Assembly (NCBI GenBank): GCA_029721515.1
Contig: CM056568.1
Coordinates: forward strand, 1-64,000
DNA length: 64,000 bases
Direction of reading: 5' to 3'
From: Synanceia verrucosa
Taxonomy: Eukaryota > Chordata > Actinopteri > Perciformes > Synanceiidae
Below, piece by piece: positions 1 to 10,410 of this stretch. The notes beneath the pieces were generated by a model that saw only the letters and a program-made list of their open reading frames with translations, did not search any database and had not been told where the DNA came from. Within the stretch, counting starts at the first letter, position 1. The number at the start of each line of letters is the position of its first letter. Both the position numbers and the translations under genes were made by a program.

Positions 1-93
1 TTTTTTTTTTTTGAGTGTTTTTTAAAAAGTGGTCATTTTGTCAATTTTTGATATTTTGTCATTTATTTTAATACCCTTTACTATATCCAACAG

Positions 94-490
94 ATGAATG
101 ACCTCATTGATTTGATAAAGTCAACACTGTCGTTGGATTACAGCCTCCTCCCAAACACTGACTTTGTCATTGATGTCATGGTGCTAGAGGTAGGCTCTGT
201 TTTCCAAATTTAGTTGAAAAAGACAAAGGTATCCGTTAATGTCACCGTTTTAACAGAATTTAACTTACTGTGTACTTGATCACTCGTAAATATTATTACA
301 TCTGTTAAAGCTGGTCATGTGTGCTCTTCCTTATTTACTTTTTCTTTGTTTATTTTTTTATGTTTTTTTTCCTATGTTGTTCTGAACTAAAATGTTTTCT
401 TTTATGCAGGCCACAATTGACATGCTGGTGCGATTTGAGGCGTTTTCCAGATTTCATGCTGAGAAAATCCTTGGAATAATCATCGAGTGA
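94..490 (+). CDS. Last two coding exons of an unidentified gene
   Basis: Two exons are seen. The first spans 94-189 (32 codons) and follows a pyrimidine-leaning tract ending in CAG. It ends at GAG followed by the donor GTAGGC. The second spans 410-490, starts after TTTATGCAG and runs 26 codons to TGA at 488-490. Both exons are in phase 0, so they join without a frame change into a 58-residue C-terminus rich in Leu, Ile, Val and Phe, probably helical. An AATAAA follows at 604-609, which fits a gene end. The first exon begins with ATG, but it has a proper 3' splice site, so it is more likely internal, with upstream exons outside the window. I do not recognise the protein family and assign no function. 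Confidence 0.6.
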
Positions 491-603
491 TCAGATGCTG
501 GATCAATCAAAACAATTTCACTGTTATTCCTGTTACCGTTATACCGTTCTTAAACCGTTGGTTGAACAAATTTCCCAGCAGGCTGTGTTCTTTTGATGTT
601 GAG

Positions 604-609
604 AATAAA
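604..609 (+). terminator. Poly(A) signal AATAAA
   Basis: AATAAA lies 114 bases past the stop codon of the preceding exon pair, at a typical distance for a short 3' UTR. A run of T follows at about 630-645. Confidence 0.55.
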
Positions 610-1052
610 ACAAAAGTGAAGTAAATGATTTTTTTTTTTTTTTTGTATTTTAGTGTATTATTCACAGTGTCCAAAGTGTCACTATTAAAATCAATTAAAC
701 ACATATTCAAGAATAAAAGAAGAAATTAAAGAAAGAAATTAAGAAATTAAAGAATATATGAGTTGAGTGGGGTTGCGTACCACCATGACTGTGAGGTATG
801 AGAAAGTCATAGGATATCAGATGATACTGAATGAGTGCGAAACAGTGTAATCTTGCTTTGTGATAGCATTGCCCTGTACTGCCCACAAAGTGATCAGAGG
901 GAGCTATTCAGCAATGTAATTTTGTTGCTTTTCACATTTAGACCAAGTTGTATTGAAAGTGAATACAAACAAACGCTCCATAAATCACTCAACTGGTCCA
1001 AACAACCAATCACAGAGGAGGTGGTCAGGACCAGTCATTTTAGTGCCAGTAA

Positions 1053-1390
1053 GAAGCTGGTCATCACTGCTGTGTCTCTGGTCGCAACCAGTGTCTATAG
1101 CGCGTGTGGAGGTTATGACCACTGGTCCGTGCCAGAGACCAGTGGTCATAACCACCACAGGCGCGAAAGACACTGACCACACGGCTCTCACTAATAATAA
1201 AATCATTAATACTCATAATATATCTAATATAGTGCATTTTGTCGACAAAAGATTATGATCTCTGACATTTATCCAGCTAACCGTGCTGTTAAAATGACCA
1301 GAAAGTGGAGGAAATACCACTGGTCCCTGCCAGAGACCACTTGTCCGTGTCAGAGACCAGCTGGCCCTGACCACACAGCTCTTCATAATC
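1053..1390. repeat. Palindromic repeat, two related copies
   Basis: The arms 1111-1127 and 1137-1153 are perfect 17-base inverted repeats around a 9-base loop. The core motif GACCACTGGTC with CCAGAGACCA recurs at about 1317-1365. Both copies are followed by a similar CCACAC-GCTCT segment and AT-rich DNA. This looks like a small MITE or hairpin repeat present as two diverged copies. No target duplication could be fixed. Confidence 0.5.
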
Positions 1391-1410
1391 AATACGAATA
1401 ACATTAATAA

Positions 1411-2430
1411 TCACCAGAAAACCGCAAGCGGTTATGTAGGGCCCTCGCGGTATCTTGCGGTCGGGTATCAGATGGGGACGGCGGTGCGAGAAGGGGGCAA
1501 TAAACGTCAAGCGATTTGGCCAATACACAAAGGAGTTACGGCCATTCGATGGTTCAATGTGGAAATCACGCCAAAATGAAGAGTGGAAAAAAAATGGCCG
1601 ACTTCCCGTTTGGAATAGACAGTTGGTGCAAGAGTTTTTTTGTGCGTCTGGTCAAGTTACACGTGTGTAGTGATTTTCGTGTTCCAACTCCATAAAAACT
1701 CCTATGGGGAGGGGTTTTTGAAAATTTCAAGGGGGCGCTATGGCCCCCCCCGCGCATTGGTGTGGCCACCCTTGACCTGTGTATCAACTTTCATGATGAT
1801 ACGAGTTTATTAAAGCCATCAAAAAGCCAAAAAACTGGTCACTTTCTATTACCACTGGGCGCCATGAGTAAGGCATGACATTAACATATTAGCACGTTCA
1901 GGGCTGAGTCCCCAAGTTTGGCAAGCCCTAGCGGCCACGCCCTTTGACCTAATTATGTGCAGAGCACAACTTTTGCTCAGCTAGGTCTGGAGATGAAGTG
2001 TACCAAATTTCAAGTTGATCGGATGAAATCCCTAGGACGAGTTCGTTTTCATCAGAAAATCCAAAATTCAAAATGGCCAACTTCCAATTTCAGCTTCCTG
2101 CCAAGAGACAATTTTGTTCGTACATGTATGCTTAACATCTCAATCAGTTTTCGTTGAGGTACGACAAAGTTGGTGAATTTCTCTATGGGATTTTTTTGAC
2201 TTTGTAGGGGGCGCTACTCAGCCATTTCGCAAGCGCCGTGTGCGAACCACCCCAAAATGTCGAATTTCGGATCGGGCCGCAGGAATGTGCAAAGTTACAC
2301 AACTTTTTAACGATGGGAAAGGGGCGAAATTTAGGAAAACAAAGTGTCAGGAATAATAAGAATAATAATAATAAACACGACAGTTTCAATAGGTCCCTTG
2401 CAGATCTGTTTCTCAGTCCGCTCGGGCCCT
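1411..2430 (-). repeat. Family A non-autonomous repeat, copy 1
   Basis: The left end carries a short hairpin (AACCGC..GCGGTT) next to CCAG, a one-base variant of the CTAG seen in sister copies. The right end is CAGTCCGCTCGGGCCC followed by (TAA)n. The interior holds blocks shared by all family A copies, such as the ACTTTCATGATGATAC block and the CACGCCCTTTGACCTAATTA block. No long open reading frame is present. Orientation is set by taking the hairpin-CTAG end as 3'. Confidence 0.65.
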
Positions 2431-2441
2431 TATAATAATAA

Positions 2442-4582
2442 CTAGAAAACTGCAAGCGGTTATGTAGGGCCCTCGCAGTATGTCGCGGTTGGGTGTCAGA
2501 TGGGGAGGGCGGTGCGAGAAGGGGGCAATAAACGTCAAGCGATTTGGCCTTTACACAAAGGAGTTACGGCCATTCGATGGTTCAATGTGGAAATCATGCC
2601 AAAATGAAGAGTGGAAACAAAATGGCCGACTTCCTGTTTGGAATAGACAGTTGGTGCAAGAGACTTTTTTGTGCGTCTGGTCAAGGTACACGTGTGTACT
2701 GATTTTCATTTTCCAACTCCATAAAAACCCCTATGGGGAGGGTTTTTTGAAAATTTCAAGGGGGCGCTATTGGGCCATTTTGCCCCGCCCATTAGTGTGG
2801 ATCACATCAGATGTTAGAGGTCGCCACCCTTGACCTGGGTATGAACTTTCACGATGATACAAGTTTCTTCAAGCCATCAAAAAGCCAAAGAACTGGTCAC
2901 CTCCTATTGCCACTGGGGGGGCGCCATGTGTTAGGCGTAACATTAATACATCAGAATGTTCAGGGCTGAGTCCCCATCATGTTCAGAAAATTTGAAGCTG
3001 CTTGGATAGAGTATGTGAACGTGAGCGTTGTTCGAATTTAGACGGCGAATTCGCCAAAGTTTCTCAAGCCCTAGTGGCCACGCCCTTTGACCTAATTACG
3101 TGCAGAGCACAACTTTTGCTCAGCTAGGTCTGGAGATGAAGAGTACCAAATTTCAAGTAGATCGGACGAAATCCCTAGGGCGAGTTTGTTTTCATCAGAA
3201 AATCCAAAATTCAAAATGGCCGACTTCCTGTTTGGAGTAGACAATTGGTGCAAGAGACTTTTTTGTGCGTCTGCTCTACTTGCACATTTGTACCGATTTT
3301 CATGTTCCAACTAAATAAAAACCCCTATGGGGAGGGGTTTTTGAAAGTTTCAAGGGGGCACTATGGAGAGATTTTGACCGCTCATGACCCCCATCAGATG
3401 TTAAAGGTCGTCACCCTTGACCTGTGTATCAAATTTCATGATGATACGACTTTTTTAAAGCCACCAAAAAGCCAAACGTATTTTCTTGGCGAAAAATCGG
3501 AAGACGCGGCACAGCCATACGGACGCCGTTTATTGTAGCTTCACGGTGTTCGTAATGTAGCTTCACCAATGTGTTGTGGATGTTCTAGAAGTGGATTGAA
3601 GTCGATGGGGTCAACTATGTCGTATCAGAACATGTAAACGTAAAGGGTGGCGCTGTGGAGGCATTTGGCCACGCCCCTGGGCGGGGATCCCATTAGATGT
3701 TAGAGGACACCAGCCTTGACCTGTGCATCAATTTTCATGATGATACGAGTTTATTTAAACCGTCAAAAAGGCAAACGTATTTTCTTGAAAAATTGTCAAA
3801 AATTGCCGCGCCGCCACACGGGCGCCGTTAGCCGTAGCCTCACAGCGTTCGGACTGTAGCTTCACTGAGTTGTTATTTATGTTTTAGACGTGTAATTAAG
3901 TTGATGAAGTAAATTATGTGAAATCGGTAAAGGTAAAAAGTAAGAACGGGTCACTTCCTGTTACCACCGGGAGGTGCTACGAGTAAGACTTAATATGAAT
4001 ATATCAGAACGTTCAGGGCCGCGTCCCTGTCCTGCTCAGAAAATTTGAAATTGCTAGGATCCACTATGTGAACGTGAGAGCCGTTCGAATTTTGACGGCG
4101 AATTCGCCAAAGTTTGTCGAGCCCTAGCGGCCACGCCCTTTGACCTAATTACGCGCAGAGCACAACTTTTGCTCAGCTCGGTCTGGGGATGTTCTGTACC
4201 AAATTTCAAGTCGGTCGGACGAAATCCCTAGGACGAGTTCGTTTTCATCAGAAAATAGAAAATGCAAAATGGCCGACTTCCTGTTTGAATTTCAACTTCC
4301 TGCCAAGAGAAAATTTTGTTCGTACATGTATGCTTAACATCTCTACCAATTTTTGTTGAGGTACAACAAAGTTGGCGAATTTCCCTATGGGGATTTTTCA
4401 ACTTTGTAGGGGGCGCCATTCAGCCATTTTGCGTGCAACGTGTGTGAACACCCCAAAATATCGAATTTCGGGGCGGGCCGCAGGAATGTGCAAATTTATA
4501 CAACTTTTTGACAATGGGAAAGGGGTGAAATTTGGGAAAACATATGTACAGGAATAATAATTTCACAGTCCGCTCGGGCCCT
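2442..4582 (-). repeat. Family A non-autonomous repeat, copy 2
   Basis: This copy begins with CTAG and an AAAACTGCAAGCGGTT hairpin, 11 bases after copy 1 ends in (TAA)n. It ends at CAGTCCGCTCGGGCCC. It is about twice as long as copy 1 because internal blocks are repeated; for example the GCCATCAAAAAGCCAAA block appears several times. There is no coding capacity. The copies are arranged head to tail. Confidence 0.65.
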
Positions 4583-4584
4583 AA

Positions 4585-5253
4585 CTAGAAAACCGCAAGC
4601 GGTTATGTAGGGCCCTTGCGGTTTGTTGTGGTCGGGCATCAGATGGGGACGGCGGTGCGAGCACGGGGCAATAAACGTTAACCAATTCAGATAATACACA
4701 AAGGACTTACAGCCATTCGATGGTTCAATGTGGAAATCACGCCAAAATGAAGTGTTGAAACAAAATGGCCGACTTCCTGTTTGGAATAGACAGTCGGTGC
4801 AAGAGACTTTTTTGTGTGTCTGGTCAAGGTGCACATGTGTACTGATTTTCATGTTCCAACTCCATAAACACCCCTATGCGGAGGGGTTTTTGAAAATTTG
4901 AAGGGGACGCTATGGCGCCATTTTGCCCTGCCCATTGGTGTGGACCACATCAGATGTTAGAGGTCGCCACCCTCGACCTGTGTATCAACTTTCATGATGA
5001 TACTTGCTATTACCACTGGGGGGCGCCATGAGTAAGGCATAACATTAATATATTAGCACGTTCAGGGCTGAGTCCCGGTCATGCTAACAAAATTTGAGGC
5101 TTCTCGGATAGAGTTTGTGAACGTGAGACTCGTTTGAATTTAGACGGCGAATTTGCCAAAGTTTCTCGAGACCTAGCGGCCACGCCATTTGACCTAATGA
5201 CATGCAGAGCACAACTTTTGGTCAGCTAGGTCTGGAGATCAATTGTACCAAAT
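4585..5253 (-). repeat. Family A repeat, copy 3, left part
   Basis: It begins with CTAG and the AAAACCGCAAGCGGTT hairpin only three bases after copy 2. It is interrupted after GTACCAAAT by the L1-clade LINE and resumes at about 10,411, where TTGTACCAAAT is repeated and the normal family A sequence continues. Confidence 0.65.
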
Positions 5254-5992
5254 GGATCGGAACTCCAGTGGTGATATGCAGGCCCAGGCGATTGCCTGAG
5301 CACGTGCGGGCCAGAGCACCCACACCCACCCACCCCCCTCCCCCCAGAAGAGAGCCCCCGGCCCCCAAGCCAACCCCACCGGCGACGAGGACCCCCAGAC
5401 ACCCCGGGGACGGGAGAGGGGGGAGGAGGAGCAGGCAGGCAGGAGAGAAGAGAGGAGGGGACGCGGGCAGGAAAGGAACTGGGAAGCACCCTCCCGCCCC
5501 ACACCCCCAGAGCCAGCCAGACCGCCACGTGGAGATAGGGGCAACTACCCCCCCCCCCCCCCGGACCCCGGAAAACAGCGAAGGCCCAGAAGCCATAGGG
5601 CCCAAAAGGAGAGACATCGGACACATCCACCCCCGGGGGGAGTGGCCACAGCCGGGCAGACCTCTCAGAATCGTAGAGCAACGCCAGGGACAAGAGGAAA
5701 AGTAATCCCCTTGTGCCAGCACCCAGCCTTGGAGTCCCTGGATCCATCATTCCTTAATGAAGAGATGATTATTCAACTGCAATGTAAGAGAAGAGGAGAC
5801 AAGTTAGGGATCAGAACAAAGGCACAGAGAGAATGAATATTTTCTGGAACAGCTCAAATTTATGGGGGGGGTCGGCATATGCTAACAGACAAGAGCAGAC
5901 TATGAATTTATATTAAGAGCTCTAATAAATAGAGATTATTCTTCTGCCAAAAAATGTAGGACAATGTTTAAAAAAAAAAAAACAAGAATAGA

Positions 5993-8450
5993 CTATAGAT
6001 TTATATTGAGAGCTCTAACAAATGGAGACCATTTTTCTGTAAAAGATGTCAATTGGTTCTTTCGGGAAGCAGATATTTTCTCAAGTGAGATATGCTCAAA
6101 GAGGAGGTTTAGCCAATGGGTAATGTTGATTGCTCTCTTATCCTTCCAATTAACCAGGATGGTTTTCTTAGCAATGGCGAGAGCTGCAAGCGTGGGTTGG
6201 AGGTGAATGACTGGTACTGTCGCTGTAGTAAAATCGCCAATTAAGCATAAGTTTGGAGATTGTGGGATCCTGCAGTCCAAAATAGAAGAGAGTTTCTGTG
6301 TTACTGTTGCCCAGAATTGAAATACAGGAGAATATAGCCACAGTGCATGAAAATAAGTATCGGTAGTTTTTTGAGTGTATTGGGTGCACAAGTCAGACTG
6401 TGAGAAACCCATTTTATACATTTTATACTGCGTTACGTGTGCTCTGTGGAGAACCTTAAATTGGATCAGTTGTAGGTTAGTATTTTTTGTCATGCTAAAT
6501 GTGTTTCCACAGATCTGAGTCCAAAAGTCATGGTCTAAGGGCATGGATAAGTCTTTCTCCCATTTTGGGATTGGTAAATGTATAGAGTCTGTCTTTGAGA
6601 GGAAACTATACATTTTTGAGAGGTTTTTCTTATTTTTGGGCAACAATTTGGTGATGTATTTGATAAATTCAGGTGGCTGTAAATCAGGTGGCTGAGAGGT
6701 GGACTGAAGTGTTGGGATTCTCTTTGTAATTGTTTTCTTTACCTGCAGGTATTGGAGAAAATTTCCATTCCTTATTCCAAAGGTTTGGAATAAGTCTGTG
6801 TATGTCATAAATATGTTATCTTGGAGGAGGTGATGGAGATGGGTGACCCCCTTCTCTGCCCATGTACTGAGATAGAGAGGGGTTTTATTGTTTACAAAGT
6901 CTGGGTTGTACCAGATTGGTGAGAGTAATACTGGGTTGAAGTGGGGAACCTGTGATTTCAAGGGCTCTCCACCATGCAGACAGTGTGGAGGCGATCAAGG
7001 GATTCTTGAAGCAGGAATGATTTTTAAGAATGGAGGTGATAAAGGGTAGATCCAAGCAGAGTTTAATATGGTTGCAGTCGAACTGCTCTAGTTCCATCCA
7101 GGAGTTATATTCTTCCTGTGGATGGATCCACTTGATAAGGTATTGTAACTGATTAGCTAGGTAGTAATGCAGAAAATTGGGAGCCTCCAGTCCACCTTCA
7201 GACTTATTCTTCTGGAGAGTAGCCAGGCTGATTGTAGCCTTTTGTTCTTTGAGTAGAATTTACCGATAGCTGAATCTAATGTTTGGAACCATTTTGTTGT
7301 GGGTTTAAATGGGATCATGGAGAAGAGATAGTTGATTTGAGGTAATATTTTCATCTTGACAGTAGCTATTCGTCCCAACAGTGAGATAGGAAGGTTATTC
7401 CAACGGCTCAGATCACCACACACTTTGTCCACAAGTGGTGTGAAGTTCAAGTGGACAAGATCTGAGAGTTTGGAGGAAATATTTATGCCCAGATATCTGA
7501 TGTTGCCTGTAGGGAAAGAGTAACGAGTGTTTTGGATTGCAGGATTCCATGAGCTCTCTGTTAATGGAAGTATAATTGATTTTGACCAGTTGATGGAGTA
7601 ATCTGATAGGCGTGAGAAGGTTGTGATGAGTTTACATACTTCCTTCATTGATATTTTGGGTTTTTCTAAATAAAGTAAAATGTCATCCGCGTATAGATTA
7701 ATTTTGTGTTCGGACTTCAGAGAGCAGATACCTTTGATATTGTTGTTCTGACGTACCGCTGCAGCCAATGGTTCGATAAAAATTGCAAACAGTAAGGGAG
7801 AGAGTGGACATCCTTGTCTAGATCCCCTTTTCAAAGTGAAGCTTTGTGAAGTGATCCCATTCGTCATGACAGTAGCTTTCGGTGAGTTATACAGAGTTGA
7901 AACCCACTGGATAAATGAGTCACCGAAACCAAATTTATGAAGTACAGAGAAGAGAAAGGACCAGTTAGCTTTGTCAAAGGCTTTTTCTGCATCAAGTGAT
8001 ATAACGATCGCTTCTCTATTGCAGCGCTGTGTCAAATTGATCAGATTTAGAAGCCTTCTAAAGTTGTTAGTGGAGTGTCGGCCTTTAATAAATCCTGTTT
8101 GATCGTTGTGAATTATAGCCGGGATAATTTTCTCCAACCTGGAAGCGAGTGCTTTAGATATAATTTTGATGTCAGAGTTGATTAGCGACAGAGGTTGATA
8201 GCTGGCTGCGTGGGGTCTTTATCTGGTTTCAATAATAACTTTATTGCAGCTGTGTTCATGTGAGCGCTTATATAGCCTTTATTTTTAATCTCCATAACTG
8301 TTCTGAAAAAAAAGAGGTGCTAACATTAGCCAGAAATGTTTGAGAAATTCAGCAGGGAAACCATCTGGACCAGGTGCTTTGCCTGCTGACATACTATCTA
8401 ATGCACATTGTAATTCACTGATAGTCATTGGAGCATCTTAGATGTCTCTG
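5993..8450 (-). pseudogene. LINE ORF2 reverse transcriptase and C-terminal region, multiply frameshifted
   Basis: The reverse transcriptase core runs from GKAPGPDGFPAEF (about 8,340-8,380) through DQTGFIKGR and SLDAEKAFDKANW to the catalytic YADD (about 7,690). GSRQGCPLSPLLF lies between the last two. The frame 8,137-7,157 covers most of the RT. The C-terminal region continues in other frames at 7,097-6,885 and 6,961-5,993. At least two frameshifts and several stops are present, so no functional ORF2 remains. The orientation agrees with ORF1. Confidence 0.85.
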
Positions 8451-8501
8451 CATTCAGATGTTAGTTCAGGCAGCTTTAGATTGTTGAGAAATGTGTGAAT
8501 A

Positions 8502-8960
8502 TCATCTTTGTTGGGGATTTAAGACTATGTTAAAGTCACCTCCGATAATAGTAGTTGAGCTAGCATTTAAGTCTGATAAATGAAAGAAAACTGTATAAAA
8601 GAAGGCTGGATCATCACTATTGGGAGCATACAGATTGGCAATTGTGTATTGTTTATCAAAAATCGTTGCTTGAATAATAATGTATCTGCCCTCTGGGTCT
8701 GTTATCAAACAGTTTAAGGTAAACGGGACTCTCTTGTGGATTAGAATAGAGACTCCTCTTTGTCTACTGTTATAACAAGATGAAAATATAATATTATAAT
8801 TTGAATCTGTAAGAGATTTCTCTTCTGATTGTAGTAGATGTGTCTCTTGCAAAAAAAGAATATCTGCTTTTAGTTTAGAGACATAGTCCAAGATTTTAAT
8901 TCTTTTTGTCTGTGAGCGTATGCCATGTACATTCCAGGAAACTACGTTTAACTTAGACAT
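8502..8960 (-). pseudogene. LINE ORF2 N-terminal AP endonuclease, truncated by internal deletion
   Basis: This is the nicking endonuclease used for target-primed reverse transcription. Visible motifs in order are WNVHG near residue 9, LQETH near 37, NLYAPN near 109 and GGDFN near 139. The start is the ATG at 8,960, just before motif 1, as in intact LINEs. The reading frame stops soon after GGDFN. Only about 365 bases separate this point from the RT core, whereas intact elements have several hundred codons there. The rest of the endonuclease, including its C-terminal SDH motif, and the linker have probably been deleted. Confidence 0.85.
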
Positions 8961-9449
8961 AAGAAGAGAGGATGTTCAGACATTGAGTTAGTGACAGTGT
9001 AATGTAAATAGAATGTTGTGGTTTGTGAGCTGTGAATGTCAGGATGGTGGGGTGTAAGGTGTTGCTTAAAGACCATGTAGATGTTAGGGACAGATGTATA
9101 CAATGAGTCATGATATGTATCATAAAAAGGCACCATAAAGCCTGTTAAACTAAAAAAAAACAATTTGTGACACTGTGTGTCTTGACAAACTGTGTGGGTA
9201 CACTGGGTGGGTGGGGGGTAGGAGGAGTGAGTGTGAGAGAGAGGGAGAGGGGTACATGGAGATTTAACACAGAGAGGGGGAGAAAAAAGAATAAAAGAAG
9301 GAAGGGGATCCCTAGTGGGGGGTGACATTTGGTAAAGGTAAACATTTGAAACTTGTGAGATGTGATTGCTTTCTCTATATAGTTTAAACTAACGAGTGAT
9401 ATATTTAGAAATCTGAGCCATTTGTTTTTGTGGTTACTTATCGTTTTCC

Positions 9450-10245
9450 TTAGAAGAGCCAGGGGGTGATGGAGGATTCCCTGAACAGCTGGCCATCTAT
9501 GTAGAGTTTGTCCACCACAAGTGCAGTCCGCTTGCCTCGCTGTCTGTATTCTTTCAGAATAGGAAACAGGACTTTGCGCCTCTCATTAATTTCCCGTGGA
9601 AACTGGTCATTCATCCCGAATGGTTTCCCTTTCAGCTCCTTTGCTCTTGACGAGTTCTTTTTGCTTAAAGTGCTCGAATTTAGCGATGATAGGACGGTGG
9701 CGGTCTCCTCTTCGGGGTCCAAGCCGGTGAACGCGGTGGAAAGTGATGTTATTCACAGTCTCTTTCGGGATTTTAAGAGCCGAGGCCATGAAGTTTTTAA
9801 CTAGGGACTCTGGGTCATCCGGTGTAGATTCTGGAATCCCTGAGAAGATCAGGTTGTCCCGCATGCTCCTCGTCTGGATGTCAAGGACGGTTTCCTTCAG
9901 AGATGTATTCTCTTTTTTAAGGATATTTACCTCTGACGTGACGGCTGTCAGCTTGGAGCGGAGCTCGGTGTTGTCCCTCTGCAGGTCGGATATCTGCTGT
10001 TGAGTAAACTCCAGGCTAGCCTTCAGGTCCTTAATCTCATCATGGAGCATCTTAAGTATGTCAAGCTTTTTATTGATCGAATCGAGGACGCTTATCTGGA
10101 CATCCGTGGTCTCAAGGTCCTGTGTATCAGTAGAGGAGTCTGTTTTCTTCCTCTTGTTTGGGTTGTCCCGGCGATTTTCGGTGTTGGAGTCTTCCATGGC
10201 GCACCGAAAGAAATAGTCGTCAATGAAATCTTCAAGATCCTCCAC
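9450..10245 (-). pseudogene. L1-type ORF1 protein, frameshifted
   Basis: This is the ORF1 RNA-binding chaperone of an L1-clade LINE. The first 212 codons (10,245 to 9,607) give an acidic N-terminus, a coiled coil at about residues 50-120 with heptads of Leu/Ile, and the start of the RRM-like domain (RSMRDNLIFSGIPE). The RVHRLG and RPIIAKFEHF motifs follow. The C-terminal domain, with its KGKPFG and LYIDGQLF segments, continues in another frame down to 9,450. A small indel near 9,640-9,655 therefore breaks the gene. The N-terminal start at 10,245 follows a 5' UTR of about 165 bases. Confidence 0.85.
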
Positions 10246-10341
10246 CTTGAGTGAAGCTATGTACAGCGTTGTTGGTCTGCTTAAAGCACGAAATAAGTCG
10301 ACAAAGACGGTATTTTGCTAAATCTTAGTCTAGCAGCTGGG

Positions 10342-10356
10342 GGCCGCCATGTTGAA
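10342..10356 (-). promoter_or_regulatory. YY1-like motif in the LINE 5' UTR
   Basis: The - strand reads TTCAACATGGCGGCC, which matches the YY1 consensus AANATGGCGGC. In mammalian L1 a YY1 site near the 5' end directs transcription start. Here the site lies about 55-70 bases from the element's 5' end. The role is inferred from position and motif. Confidence 0.4.
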
Positions 10357-10410
10357 TCTCGCAAATCTCACAGACTCTCGCGATCTCACAGCATCTCACA
10401 GCCTCCGAAA

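Larger units (their letters stand above)
5254..10410 (-). mobile_element. L1-clade LINE, internally deleted, inserted in family A copy 3
   Basis: This is a non-LTR retrotransposon read on the - strand. The 5' UTR lies at about 10,250-10,410 and includes ATGGCGGCCCCC. ORF1 (coiled coil plus RNA-binding domain) is at 9,450-10,245. ORF2 follows, with an AP-type endonuclease (8,502-8,960) and reverse transcriptase (about 7,100-8,450). A C-rich 3' UTR occupies about 5,254-5,990. ORF1 of the transposase-22 type and the ORF2 layout are typical of the L1/Tx1 group. The insertion is flanked by TTGTACCAAAT on both sides, consistent with a target-site duplication of at least 11 bp. I see no poly(A) tail at the 3' end. 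Frameshifts and a deletion between endonuclease and RT make it inactive. Confidence 0.85.

Noticed and set aside
5222..5750. Overlapping Pro/Gly-rich frames on both strands
   Set aside because: They lie in the C-rich 3' UTR of the LINE. The length comes from GC-rich composition lacking stop codons, and no family is recognisable.
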